This document shows, piece by piece, positions 16,699-25,640 of a stretch of DNA of 64,000 nt. The position numbers and the translations under genes were made by a program. Below the pieces are notes generated by a model, which was not told the origin of the DNA, did no database searches, and worked only from the letters and a program-made list of their open reading frames with translations. Source of the DNA: JBPYFK01 sp051984675 (lineage in GTDB: Bacteria; Actinomycetota; Actinomycetes; Mycobacteriales; Pseudonocardiaceae); the NCBI GenBank assembly GCA_051984675.1, contig JBPYFK010000167.1:1-64000 (forward strand), read 5' to 3'. How positions within the stretch are numbered: the first letter of the stretch is position 1; each line of letters starts with the position of its first letter.

Positions 16699-17577
16699 TC
16701 ACAGCTGCGCGTTGACGAACTCCCGCAGCCTGGCATTGAACTCGCTGGGCTTCTCCCGATTCGGCCAGTGGCCCGCATCGGAGATCAACCGTAGCTTGGC
16801 CCCGGGAATCGTTCCCGCTGCCGCCTGCGCAACAGACACCGGGACAAGGACGTCCCGCTCACCATGGATGACCATGGTCGGGACTCGAATCTGGTGCAAG
16901 TGGGGCAGGTGGTTGACCTTCATCCCGCTGCGGCCGATCGAGTCGGCCTGCCAGTCGGTGAACGTAGTTCCGCGCGCACGGGCTTCGGCGCGGACCTCGC
17001 GAACAACCTGGCCGAGGTCGCTGACCGGCTGACTTCCCGTGAATACGTTGCGGGTGAGCACCCGCTCGACGAGCCCCGCGCTTGAGGCACACACCTTCCC
17101 CGCGATGCGTCCGGCGAGCGGGAGCTGAACCATTCCCCAGGTCAACGTGTGTTTGGGCAGCCGCGACTGGAGTCCATCGGCGGCGACGAGCACAAGTCCT
17201 CGCACCCGGTGTGGATGCCGAAGCGCGAACCCGGCAGCCACACTGGCACCGACCGAAAGACCAACGAGAGTGACTTCTGTCACATTCCAAGTGTCGAGCA
17301 ACCAGCGCAGGCATTCTTCGAGCGTGCGTTGGTTGGCCCGCCCCTTCCACGGAAGGCTGCCGCCGTGGCCCGGCAGGTCCGGCACGTAAACCCGGTGGTC
17401 GACAGCGAGAGTGGGGATGGCATGGCGCCAACTGAGAAGTCCGTTATCCAGCCCTCCGCCGTGAAGCAGAACGATCGCAGGTCCACCATCACCCGCACGG
17501 TGGTACCGCACGGCACCTGCTGGAAATTCGACGCTGTTGACCTCGACACCTAACGGCGGTGCGAGTGGGCCGGTCAT
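16699..17577 (-). CDS. Alpha/beta-fold hydrolase
   Basis: 292 residues. The fold's landmarks are in order: oxyanion strand VLLHGGGLDNG (about residue 36), PDLPGHGGS, nucleophile elbow LVGLSVGASVA (Ser about residue 108), acid region MVIHGERDVLVPVS, and catalytic His in LISDAGHWPNREKPSEF. This layout fits serine hydrolases of the MhpC/haloperoxidase-like type. Substrate unknown. It lies inside the conserved wecA-sua5 interval and on the minus strand. Confidence 0.88.
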   Translation of the reverse strand: MTGPLAPPLGVEVNSVEFPAGAVRYHRAGDGGPAIVLLHGGGLDNGLLSWRHAIPTLAVDHRVYVPDLPGHGGSLPWKGRANQRTLEECLRWLLDTWNVTEVTLVGLSVGASVAAGFALRHPHRVRGLVLVAADGLQSRLPKHTLTWGMVQLPLAGRIAGKVCASSAGLVERVLTRNVFTGSQPVSDLGQVVREVRAEARARGTTFTDWQADSIGRSGMKVNHLPHLHQIRVPTMVIHGERDVLVPVSVAQAAAGTIPGAKLRLISDAGHWPNREKPSEFNARLREFVNAQL

Positions 17578-17933
17578 CGTGGTCTCTCCTCAATTTCTGA
17601 CATGCGGTTAGCTAGATCGGGTTAAACCCCTGGCCAGGCACACGTGTGAGTCATCCGTAAGCCGGATTGCGCGAAGCGTGGACCGGAAATCGTCGAAATC
17701 TCGGGCACGTCGCTTCTGAACCCCCACACGAGACGTCCGGGACCACGATCGGGTTGCGCTCGGATGTGCGTCATCCCCCAAAAGGCGATCGTGGCGTCAC
17801 AAGGCTCCCCCGGGCGTCGCTGACAAGCAGCAAGAGCACGCCGAGAGAACCGCTCGGTACAGGATATTCGCTAGCATGATCGACCCGAACCGCGCGTACC
17901 AAGCGCGAACGGGACGTGCCAGGATCTGGTGGT
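17578..17933. other. Divergent intergenic region between the hydrolase and sua5
   Basis: About 350 bp with no supported gene; it should contain promoters for both flanking genes. No palindrome-family copy is present. Confidence 0.4.
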
Positions 17934-18584
17934 GTGAGCACGGTCTATGACTGCAATCGCCCGGACACCCGGGAAGTGGGGCTGGCCGCCGCAGCGAACG
18001 CGGTTCGCGCCGGTGGGCTGGTGGTGTTGCCAACCGACACGGTGTATGGGATCGGCGCCGACGCCTTCGATGCCGACGCGGTCGCCGGGTTGTTGGCAGC
18101 CAAGGGGCGAGGGCGCGACATGCCAGTCCCCGTCCTGGTCGGATCCTGGTCCACAGTGGAGGGCCTCGTTCTGTCGGTCCCCACACACGCGCGCGCGCTG
18201 ATCGAAGCGTTCTGGCCAGGCGGATTGTCACTGGTGCTGCCTCAAGCACCGTCACTGGCATGGGACCTTGGAGATACCCGCGGCACGGTCAACCTGCGCA
18301 TGCCGCTGCATCCGGTCGCGCTGGATCTGCTGCGCGAAGTCGGCCCGATGGCGGTCTCGAGCGCCAACCGGAGCGGGCAACCCCCAGCAGCCACCGCTGA
18401 ACAGGCCCGCCGGCAGCTCGGTGATTCGGTGTCGGTCTATCTCGACGGCGGTCCCTCCGGCGAGCCGGTGGCATCCACGATCGTCGACCTGACCGAACCG
18501 CAGCCGCGGGTGCTCCGCGAAGGCGCGGTGAGTGTCGCCGAACTGTCCGAGGTACTCGGCGTCGAAGTGACCTCCGAGTTGTAG
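17934..18584 (+). CDS. Threonylcarbamoyl-AMP synthase (Sua5/TsaC)
   Basis: 216 residues from the GTG at 17934 (STVYDCNRPDTRE, as in relatives); a GTG six codons upstream at 17916 also exists. The enzyme makes threonylcarbamoyl-AMP from Thr, bicarbonate and ATP for the t6A37 modification of tRNA. Motifs: VVLPTDTVYGIGADA, the loop AAKGRGRDMPVPVLVG, LRMPLHPVALDLL and AVSSANRSGQPP. It has the YrdC domain only, without the C-terminal Sua5 domain. The gene normally follows prmC on the same strand; here it is inverted and converges on it. Confidence 0.93.
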   Translation: MSTVYDCNRPDTREVGLAAAANAVRAGGLVVLPTDTVYGIGADAFDADAVAGLLAAKGRGRDMPVPVLVGSWSTVEGLVLSVPTHARALIEAFWPGGLSLVLPQAPSLAWDLGDTRGTVNLRMPLHPVALDLLREVGPMAVSSANRSGQPPAATAEQARRQLGDSVSVYLDGGPSGEPVASTIVDLTEPQPRVLREGAVSVAELSEVLGVEVTSEL

Positions 18585-18597
18585 GCCAGGGAGGGAT

Positions 18598-18655
18598 GGT
18601 GCAAGCATGGGAATTTTCCTGTCACTGGTGACAGGAAAATTCCCATGCTTGCACC
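18598..18655. repeat. Intergenic palindrome, copy 5
   Basis: GCAAGCATGGGAATTTTCCT arms pair completely (27 bp each around 4 nt). It lies 13 bp after the sua5 stop and 16 bp after the prmC stop on the other strand, a bidirectional-terminator position. Confidence 0.9.
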
Positions 18656-18671
18656 TGGCGCGGGGCGAACG

Positions 18672-19550
18672 TCACAAGGTGCGGGTTGCCACGCGGCGGG
18701 CGGTCGCGAAGCGGGCGCGGCCCGCAAGGTCGGGGTGATCCTTCACGTCAGTGAGCACACGCCGAGCCATCAGCAAGGCTGGCACGGACCCTCCTTGCGT
18801 GTCGTCGTGCTCGATCGCCACTCCACCCCCTGGCCGCAGCAACCGCGCGGCGGTCGTCACGACTTGGCGCACCACATCCAGCCCGTCCCGGCCCGCGAAC
18901 ACCGCCACATGCGGGTCGTGGTCCTTCACTTCCGGCGGCACGGGTGTGCCTTCCGGGACGTACGGCGGGTTACACAGCACCAGATCGACGAGACCGTCCA
19001 GTTCTGCCAGCACCGCCGTGTCGGCGACGTCCCCGGCGTGCAGCCGAATCGGCGTGTCCCCGGCCTCAGCCCGCTGATCAGCATTGCGTCGCGCCCATGC
19101 CAACGCCCCAGGATCACCTTCCACGGCGTGCACGATCGCATCCGGCCGTGCCTGGGCTACCGCCAGCGCAAGCGCACCCGATCCCGTGCACAGATCCACC
19201 ACGACGGGCGCCTCCACGCCCTCCAGCTCGGCCAGGCCCCAGGCGAGCAGCAGTTCGGTCTCGGGCCGGGGGACGAACACCCCGGGCCCTACACGCAGAT
19301 CGAGATCACCGATGGTGGCGGTTCCAGTGAGGTGCTGCAGCGGCACCCGCGCAGCCCGCTGGCGGACAAGGTCGCGCAGAGCGTCGATCACCGGCGGGTC
19401 GACCAGCGGAGTCATCATCAGCTTGGTCCGCTCGACACCGAGCAGGTGCGCCGCCAGCAGCTCAGCGTCCGCGCGCGGGCTCGGTACCCCCGCGGCATCG
19501 AGAATGCGCTCAGCTTCCAGGATCGCCAGGCGCAGGGGCTGTCGGGTCAC
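18672..19550 (-). CDS. prmC: Release factor glutamine N5-methyltransferase PrmC
   Basis: 292 residues. PrmC methylates the Gln of the GGQ motif in release factors. The N-terminal helical domain includes ADAELLAAHLL; the Rossmann domain has VVDLCTGSGALALAVA for S-adenosylmethionine and the catalytic LCNPPYVPEG. It lies 34 bp after prfA, its substrate's gene, on the same strand. Confidence 0.95.
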   Translation of the reverse strand: MTRQPLRLAILEAERILDAAGVPSPRADAELLAAHLLGVERTKLMMTPLVDPPVIDALRDLVRQRAARVPLQHLTGTATIGDLDLRVGPGVFVPRPETELLLAWGLAELEGVEAPVVVDLCTGSGALALAVAQARPDAIVHAVEGDPGALAWARRNADQRAEAGDTPIRLHAGDVADTAVLAELDGLVDLVLCNPPYVPEGTPVPPEVKDHDPHVAVFAGRDGLDVVRQVVTTAARLLRPGGGVAIEHDDTQGGSVPALLMARRVLTDVKDHPDLAGRARFATARRVATRTL

Positions 19551-19584
19551 ACGACCCAGCTTACGGCCCTCCGACTCGAGCGCG

Positions 19585-20658
19585 TCAGCTCGCGGCGTTC
19601 AGCCGTTCCTCACGGTCGGCGGCCATCAGCGCGCCCAGCACTCCGCCGAGGTCACCATCCAACACCTGATCGAGGTTGTACGCCTTGTAGTTGACGCGGT
19701 GGTCGGAGATCCGGTTCTCAGGAAAGTTGTAGGTCCGCACCCGTTCGGACCGGTCGACTGTGCGCACCTGGCTGCGACGGGCCTCGGCGGCCTCCCGCTC
19801 GGCCTCCTCTTCCGCCAGTGCCTGCAGCCTCGCCTTGAGCACCTGGATCGCGCGGATCTTGTTCTGCAGCTGTGACTTCTCGTTCTGGCAGGAGACGACC
19901 ACCCCAGTAGGTAGGTGGGTGATCCGAACCGCCGAGTCGGTGGTGTTCACGCTCTGCCCGCCAGGACCCGACGACCGGTAGACGTCAATACGCAGGTCCT
20001 TCTCGTCGATCTCGACCTCGACGTCTTCGGGTTCCGGGTAGACGAGTACACCGGCGGCTGAAGTGTGCACCCGCCCCTGGGACTCGGTGACCGGTACCCG
20101 CTGTACGCGGTGCACGCCACCTTCGAACTTCAACTTGGCCCACACTCCGTCGCCCCCTGCGTCGGCCGACTTGGACTTCACGGAAACCGTCACGTCCTTG
20201 TAGCCGCCCAGCTCGGTCTCGGTGGCATCGAGGATCTCGGCTCGCCACCCCTGCCGTTCCGCGAAGCGCAGATACATGCGCACGAGGTCCCCGGCGAAAA
20301 GTGCGGACTCCTCACCACCCTCACCGGACTTGACCTCGAACACGACATCGGATGAGTCGTACGGGTCTCGCGGCAGCAGTAGCTCTGTGAGCTTCGTCTC
20401 CAGCTCCGCGACCGTGGCGGCCAGGTGATCCGCCTCCGCCGCGAACCCCGGATCTTCCTGCATGAACTCTTTCGCGGTGGCCAGGTCGGAGCTGGCCTTC
20501 TCAAGCTCTCTCGCCACGCGCACGACCGGGGTCAACTCGGCATAGCGCCGGTTCAGCTTGCGGGCGTTCGCCGGGTCGGTGTGCACCGTGGGGTCGGCGA
20601 GCCGCTGTTCCAGTTCGGTGTGCTCGGACAACAGCGCTTCGAGCTTCGACGTTTCCAC
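19585..20658 (-). CDS. prfA: Peptide chain release factor 1 PrfA
   Basis: 357 residues from the GTG at 20658, which has GGAGG nine bases upstream. RF1 ends translation at UAA and UAG. The GGQ motif is in RSSGPGGQSVNTTDSAVRI, and the recognition tripeptide of RF1 lies in the LPTGVVV region. The coiled N-terminal domain (LEALLSEHTELEQRLAD) and C-terminal RISDHRVNYKAYNLDQVLDG are typical. An open frame extends upstream but overlaps the rpmE end and is not needed. Confidence 0.96.
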   Translation of the reverse strand: METSKLEALLSEHTELEQRLADPTVHTDPANARKLNRRYAELTPVVRVARELEKASSDLATAKEFMQEDPGFAAEADHLAATVAELETKLTELLLPRDPYDSSDVVFEVKSGEGGEESALFAGDLVRMYLRFAERQGWRAEILDATETELGGYKDVTVSVKSKSADAGGDGVWAKLKFEGGVHRVQRVPVTESQGRVHTSAAGVLVYPEPEDVEVEIDEKDLRIDVYRSSGPGGQSVNTTDSAVRITHLPTGVVVSCQNEKSQLQNKIRAIQVLKARLQALAEEEAEREAAEARRSQVRTVDRSERVRTYNFPENRISDHRVNYKAYNLDQVLDGDLGGVLGALMAADREERLNAAS

Positions 20659-20697
20659 GGTACCTGCCTCCATCACGTGACCGGCCTCAACACGACG

Positions 20698-20735
20698 ACG
20701 GCGCCCGCCCCGCCGGCAGCGGAGACGGGCGCCGT
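20698..20735 (-). terminator. Hairpin between rpmE and prfA
   Basis: ACGGCGCCCG pairs with CGGGCGCCGT around an 18-nt loop, 8 bp after the rpmE stop on the minus strand. It may stop or attenuate transcription before prfA. Confidence 0.6.
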
Positions 20736-20743
20736 GAGGTCGG

Positions 20744-20986
20744 CTACTTCTCGGAGCCGGTCTTCTTGTTTCCCGGCTTGGGGCGGCGGCCGTAGCGCGC
20801 CTCGAACCGAGCCACCCGGCCACCGGTGTCCAGAATCTTCTGCTTACCGGTGTAGAAGGGGTGGCAGTTGGAGCAGACCTCGACGGTGATGTGGCCGCTC
20901 TTCTGGGTGCTGCGGGTGGTGAAGGTGTGACCGCAGCCGCAGACGACCTGCGTTTCCACGTATTCGGGGTGGATACCAGTCTTCAA
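20744..20986 (-). CDS. rpmE: 50S ribosomal protein L31 RpmE
   Basis: 80 residues if started at the TTG at 20986, which gives (M)KTGIHPEYVETQVVCGCGH, exactly the family's beginning, and is preceded by AAAGGA six bases upstream. An ATG five codons upstream (21001) has no visible ribosome binding site. It is the zinc-binding form: the Cys pairs are VCGC and CSNC. The conserved HPFYTGKQKILDTGGRVARF follows, with a Lys-rich tail. Confidence 0.95.
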   Translation of the reverse strand: MKTGIHPEYVETQVVCGCGHTFTTRSTQKSGHITVEVCSNCHPFYTGKQKILDTGGRVARFEARYGRRPKPGNKKTGSEK

Positions 20987-21366
20987 CGTTCGTCCTTTCA
21001 TCGTGGCCGCCGGGTCCCGTCAACGGCGCGGCGCGCCTCAGGGTGAACCGGAGCCGGACTCGACGTTCTAGTGTGCCAGACCAGCGTCACCTGCAACGCA
21101 GCCCACCCGTCCACTATTCCGCCGCTGCCGAAGGCCGCCTCACAGCGGCGTCCGCTCCGGTGCGCCCACTGGGCACCTCGGGCTGTCGCCTGTGTGAGCG
21201 CGCGGGCTGGTCTTGGGGGTCGGTTGCCGCGTACTGAGCCCTGGGGCGGGCCATGCCAGGCCGCTCATCGCGCGCCTGGGACCGTCGACCGCTGAGCATC
21301 GACCATCCGTCGACCGGTCCTTGTCCGGGTTAGGCAACATGGGGTTAGGGGACGCATCCTCTACGA
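20987..21366. other. Intergenic region upstream of rpmE
   Basis: About 380 bp holding the rpmE promoter and the start region of the divergent membrane-protein gene. No supported gene; open frames here lack codon bias and ribosome binding sites. Confidence 0.4.
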
Positions 21367-21768
21367 GTGCGGTGTGCCGGTCTGGAAGAGTTGTCGCTCC
21401 GGTCTTGGCTGCTGCTGCCTCTGTTGTTCGTCGGCAGCGCTGCTGGTGTGGCCGGGGTCCTGTATGTCTCTGTTGGCGGTGGCGGTACTGCCGCGTTCCG
21501 TGATCCTGTGCTGCTGTCCACACCTCTGCTGTTTGGCCCGGCGGCCGCCCTGGCGATCTTGACCGGTGGCAGCGTCAGGTGGCGTTCACGGAGCCAGCGG
21601 CACGGGCTGACCCTGTTGTACTCGGCGACCATGCTCGTTCTGGCGCTCGGCTTCGGCGACATCCGCCTGTGGTTGGGATTCGCTCTGGGATTCGGCGCGG
21701 TCGCTCTCGGGTTCCTCGTGACGCTGGTGCTCCGGCACCGGTCGCTCACCCGGTGCCGGGCTGAGTGA
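21367..21768 (+). CDS. Putative four-helix membrane protein
   Basis: 133 residues from a GTG. Hydrophobic stretches near residues 13-35 (LLLPLLFVGSAAGVAGVLYVSV), 47-65 (VLLSTPLLFGPAAALAILTGG), 83-95 and 101-122 (LWLGFALGFGAVALGFLVTLVL) suggest four membrane helices, with basic loops (RWRSRSQRH; RHRSLTRCR). No family recognised. It converges on rho with palindrome copy 6 between. No obvious ribosome binding site was seen, so the start is uncertain. Confidence 0.55.
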   Translation: MRCAGLEELSLRSWLLLPLLFVGSAAGVAGVLYVSVGGGGTAAFRDPVLLSTPLLFGPAAALAILTGGSVRWRSRSQRHGLTLLYSATMLVLALGFGDIRLWLGFALGFGAVALGFLVTLVLRHRSLTRCRAE

Positions 21769-21789
21769 CCCCGCCAGCGCGGGCACTGG

Positions 21790-21837
21790 CAGTAAGGGAA
21801 CTTTCCTGTCATGGATGACAGGAAAGTTCCCTTACTG
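21790..21837. repeat. Intergenic palindrome, copy 6
   Basis: CAGTAAGGGAACTTTCCTGT and complement around a short centre, perfectly paired. It lies 21 bp after the membrane-protein gene, which converges on rho. Confidence 0.9.
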
Positions 21838-21883
21838 TCGCGAGCCCGCAGGTCCGGGATCGCGCAAGCGAAAGCAGCACGGA

Positions 21884-21920
21884 CCCGACCCCTACCCGGC
21901 GAGCCCCGGTAGGGGTCGGG
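21884..21920 (-). terminator. Rho gene terminator hairpin
   Basis: CCCGACCCCTACC pairs perfectly with GGTAGGGGTCGGG (13 bp, 11-nt loop), four bases after the rho stop on the minus strand. Confidence 0.8.
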
Positions 21921-21924
21921 AAGG

Positions 21925-23835
21925 TCAGTCCTCTTCCTTGCCTGGCGTCGTCTTGGCGACCTGCATCAGGAACTCGATGTTGGTGCGGCTCTTGCGCAGC
22001 CGGTCCAGCAGTAGCTCGAGGGCCTGCTGCGTGTCCAGCGCGGCAATCACACGGCGCAGCTTGTGCGTCACGGCCAGCTCATCCGGCGAGAGCAGCAACT
22101 CGTCCTTACGGGTGCTGGACGCGTCGACGTCGACCGCCGGGAACATCCGCTTGTCGGCGAGCTTGCGGTCAAGCTTCAGTTCCGCGTTGCCCGTACCCTT
22201 GAACTCCTCGAAGATCACCGTGTCCATCGTGGACCCGGTTTCCACCAGCGCCGTCGCGAAGATGGTCAGCGAGCCGCCACCTTCGATGTTGCGGGCGGCC
22301 CCGAGGAACCGCTTCGGCGGGTACAGGGCGGTGGAGTCCACACCACCGGAGAGGATGCGCCCGGATGCCGGAGCGGCCAGGTTGTACGCCCTCCCCAACC
22401 GGGTGATCGAGTCCAGCAGCACGACCACGTCGTGCCCCATCTCCACGAGCCGCTTCGCCCGCTCGATGGACAGCTCGGCGACCGTGGTGTGGTCCGACGG
22501 CGGCCGGTCGAAGGTGGAGGCGATCACCTCACCCTTGACCGAACGCTGCATGTCCGTGACCTCTTCGGGCCGCTCGTCGGCGAGCACCACCATGAGGTGG
22601 CACTCCGGGTTGTTGGCAGTGATCGCGTTCGCGATCGACTGCAACACCATCGTCTTCCCTGCCTTCGGCGGGGACACGATCAGTGCGCGCTGGCCCTTAC
22701 CGACCGGCATGACCAGGTCGATGATCCGCCCGGTGAGGTGCGTCGACTCGGTTTCCAACCGCAGCCGCTCGTTCGGGTACAGCGGGGTCAGCTTGTGGAA
22801 TTCCGCGCGGCCCTTGGCGTCTTCCGGCGAAAGTCCGTTGATCGCGTCCACTCGCACCAGCGGGTTGAACTTCTGTCGCTGCTGCTCACCCTCGCGAGGC
22901 TGGCGAATGACGCCCTGGATGGCGTCGCCGCGCCGGAGGCCGTACTTGCGCACCAGCGACAGCGAAACGTAAACATCGTTCGGGCCGGCCAGGTAGCCCG
23001 AGGTCCGGACGAACGCGTAGTTCTCCAACACGTCGAGGATGCCGGCCACCGGCAGCAGGACGTCGTCCTCGCGCAGTTCCGGCTCGTTCCCGCCTTCGCC
23101 GCGGCTGCGGTTGCGGCGACGGTCGCGGTACCGGCGCCCCCGTCGGCGCCCGCCGTCGTCGTCGCTGTCGGAAGTGGTCCGGTCGGACCTCTCCTGGCGG
23201 TCGGTGCTGGCCGAGCTCTGCCCGTTCTGGGCGGATTCCGTGCGCTCACCGCGGTTGTCGGACTGCTCCATGTTGCCTCCCGACCGCCCGGTGGAACGAC
23301 GCCGGCGGTTTCCTCGCCGCCCGCTGTCTTCGTCACCGTTACCGCCGAAATCACCGGCGGACTGGCGGTTACGACCACGGGTGGCGACGCCGTTGCTGGC
23401 CGACGCCCCCTCCGAACGTGGCGTCCTGGTGTTCGTTTCCTGGTTCTCGGGCTGAGTCTCGGCCTGCTTGTCACTGTTTCGCGTCGCCGGTTCCGCCGCG
23501 GCCGTGCTGCTGCCGGCGACCTCGAGGGTCTGCTGGTCCCCGTGCTGCGAACGGCGGTTCGAGCCGGTGGAGCCGCTACCCTGCCGCTCCTTGATGGCCG
23601 CGATCAGGTCGCCTTTGCGCAAACCACTCGCGTCGATCCCCAATTCCCCAGCGAGTTGGCGAAGCTCGGCAAGAACCATGCCGGACAGCCCGCCGCGGCG
23701 GCGAGGAGCGCCGTTGGCTTCGGAGGTCGACGAGTCAGCGGTGGGCTGACCGGCTCTGGCCGTCTCAGATTCCTTCTGCCCGGCCGAAGAGACGCCGTTG
23801 GCCGCCTCGCTGCTCAACAGATCGGTGTTGCTCAC
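21925..23835 (-). CDS. rho: Transcription termination factor Rho
   Basis: 636 residues from a GTG with AAGGA upstream; longer than the 419 of E. coli because of an N-terminal insertion of about 200 residues rich in Arg, Gly, Asn and Asp (runs such as GRRRGRRYRDRRRNRSRGEG). Such insertions are known in actinobacterial Rho and add RNA affinity. Before it lies the Rho-N helical domain (LAELRQLAGELGIDASGLRKGDLIAAI). The motor part has Walker A VSPPKAGKTMVLQ, LADERPEEVTDM, and VVVLLDSITRLGRAYN. The long hydrophilic region makes misleading open frames on the other strand. Confidence 0.97.
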   Translation of the reverse strand: MSNTDLLSSEAANGVSSAGQKESETARAGQPTADSSTSEANGAPRRRGGLSGMVLAELRQLAGELGIDASGLRKGDLIAAIKERQGSGSTGSNRRSQHGDQQTLEVAGSSTAAAEPATRNSDKQAETQPENQETNTRTPRSEGASASNGVATRGRNRQSAGDFGGNGDEDSGRRGNRRRRSTGRSGGNMEQSDNRGERTESAQNGQSSASTDRQERSDRTTSDSDDDGGRRRGRRYRDRRRNRSRGEGGNEPELREDDVLLPVAGILDVLENYAFVRTSGYLAGPNDVYVSLSLVRKYGLRRGDAIQGVIRQPREGEQQRQKFNPLVRVDAINGLSPEDAKGRAEFHKLTPLYPNERLRLETESTHLTGRIIDLVMPVGKGQRALIVSPPKAGKTMVLQSIANAITANNPECHLMVVLADERPEEVTDMQRSVKGEVIASTFDRPPSDHTTVAELSIERAKRLVEMGHDVVVLLDSITRLGRAYNLAAPASGRILSGGVDSTALYPPKRFLGAARNIEGGGSLTIFATALVETGSTMDTVIFEEFKGTGNAELKLDRKLADKRMFPAVDVDASSTRKDELLLSPDELAVTHKLRRVIAALDTQQALELLLDRLRKSRTNIEFLMQVAKTTPGKEED

Positions 23836-24713
23836 GAATGTCCTTCCTGACCGGACTACGCGTCCTACGCAGCCCAGCGGATTGTCCGCCCGCCGGAACG
23901 CGGGCGGCACTTTAGCCCCTGTGTCGGCTGAGTTCGGCGGAGGCGCGCGGCACGATCAGCGCGAACACCAGCTCGGAAAATCCGAAGCATGGGCAGTAGA
24001 GGTGCCTCACTCGTGCGGCCCTGTTGACGCTCGGGCACGGTACCGCATCCTTGCGCGACGCTGTGCGCCACGCCGATCGAGGCACGATTCCTGCGCGATG
24101 CATCCACTCCGGTCCACATTCGCTGATGCACGCCCTGCTGCCGCCTCACTCCAAGAGCCACCTGCTCAACGGGTGCTGCCACGCCGGATTCGCCACCGTG
24201 GGCCTGCGGCCAGGTTCCGACAGGTTTCACGAATCCGCCTGGCTGCTTCGGATCATCGACTTTGCGCACCGACACCGTATGGGAATGTTGCCGCACTTGT
24301 AGAGCTCCCGCTGGTCATCGGACACGCCAGGAAGCCTTCAGACACGAAGCTTCAGCCAACTGCTCGAACCCCGTTGAGTTAGCCACTCTTGCCTCGGCCA
24401 CCGCGATCAGCTACCCCGCCAGTGCTGACGTTCACCCATGGTGGGTGGAGTCGTTGCGTAGCGGGAGATGCGTCCCGGGGATCGATGCCCCGGGCACCAC
24501 ACCGGCGTCCGTGCGCGCGGTGACTGATTGACCTTGAGGGTAGACGCCGACGGAACCAGGTGCAACAACCTGGCTGGCGTGGCCTCCCACAGTTCCGTCA
24601 CACGGTCTCGCCGCATTTGGCGGTTACCGGTCGCCGTGATGCCGACACTTCCTTTTTACCACTGCTCGTAGCGTGGCGACGAGGGTGTTGGGAGTGCGGC
24701 CTCACCGGCTGGT
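23836..24713. other. Long intergenic region between thrB and rho
   Basis: Almost 900 bp without a supportable gene. The rho promoter and any leader should lie here. Frames on both strands are interrupted or lack actinobacterial codon bias. No palindrome-family copy was seen. Confidence 0.4.
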
Positions 24714-24736
24714 GGCTCACCCCAGGGGGGTGAGCC
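24714..24736 (-). terminator. Hairpin overlapping the thrB stop
   Basis: GGCTCACCCC pairs with GGGGTGAGCC around a 3-nt loop. It includes the last thrB codons and the stop, closing the hom-thrC-thrB run. Confidence 0.6.
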
Positions 24737-25640
24737 GTACGCCGTGCCGGTCGACCGGCAGGCGCAGCACGCGGAAGCCGCGGGCGCTGGCCGCTGTGGC
24801 CAGCGTCTCATCAAGTTCACCTCTGCGGGGGAGCGCCAGGACCGTGGGCCCGGCACCCGATATCGCTGCCGGCACGCCCGCCTCGCGCAGCAGGCGGAGC
24901 AGGTCGACGCTCGCCGGCCATGCCGGCTCGCGGTAGTCCTGGTGCAGCCGGTCGTCGGTGGCGGTCAACAGCAGCTCCGGCGCCTCGGTGAGCGCGTGCA
25001 CGGCCAGCGCCGCACGGCTCACCGCGAAGACGGCGTCGTCGTGCGGAACCGCCTCGGGCAGCAAGCCGCGCGTGGCGTGCGTGGAGGATTCCACCTCCGG
25101 CACCAGCGCCACCGGGCACACGTCTGGGTGGGCCTCCTTGCGCACGGCGTAGTACCGGTGACTGTCGCTCCACGCGATCACCATCCCCCCGTGCAGGCTG
25201 GCCGCCGCGTTGTCCGCGTGCCCTTCGACCGACGCTGCCAGCTGCAGCGCCGCCACGGCGTTGGCCGGATCGCGCAGCGGTGCGCCTGCCAGCCCATAGG
25301 CGGCGGCGACACCGGCCACGATGGCCGCCGCGGACGACCCGAGACCCCGCGAGTGCGGGATCGCGTTACGGCAGCGCAACCGCAGCGCCGGTGCGCGGAC
25401 CCCCAGCTCGTCGAGCGCATCGTGCAGGACTCGCACGACCAGGTGTCGCTCGTCAGTGGGGACACTTCCCGCTCCCGGGCCTTCCACCTCGACCTGCGCG
25501 CTACCTGCCGGCCCGTCCACGACCTCGCAGTCGACGACGTCGTGTAGCGCCAGCGCCATACCCAGCGTGTCGAAGCCGGAGCCGAGGTTCGCGGTGGACG
25601 CGGGGACGGTGATCCGCACACCGGTACCCAGCGCCGTCAC
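24717..25640 (-). CDS. thrB: Homoserine kinase ThrB
   Basis: 307 residues, GHMP kinase family; phosphorylates homoserine in threonine synthesis. Motifs: ITVPASTANLGSGFDTLGMAL, the phosphate-binding loop IPHSRGLGSSAAAIVAG and the C-terminal ISGAGPTVLAL. The GTG start overlaps the thrC stop by four bases (GTGA). A continuous open frame through thrC in another phase exists but is not a fusion. Confidence 0.96.
   Translation of the reverse strand: MTALGTGVRITVPASTANLGSGFDTLGMALALHDVVDCEVVDGPAGSAQVEVEGPGAGSVPTDERHLVVRVLHDALDELGVRAPALRLRCRNAIPHSRGLGSSAAAIVAGVAAAYGLAGAPLRDPANAVAALQLAASVEGHADNAAASLHGGMVIAWSDSHRYYAVRKEAHPDVCPVALVPEVESSTHATRGLLPEAVPHDDAVFAVSRAALAVHALTEAPELLLTATDDRLHQDYREPAWPASVDLLRLLREAGVPAAISGAGPTVLALPRRGELDETLATAASARGFRVLRLPVDRHGVRLTPLG

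Noticed and set aside
22063..23850. 595-codon plus-strand frame opposite rho
   Set aside because: Produced by the Arg/Gly-rich rho insertion read on the other strand.
24024..24302. Possible gene in the thrB-rho gap
   Set aside because: His/Arg-rich product, no ribosome binding site, no domain and frames open on both strands.
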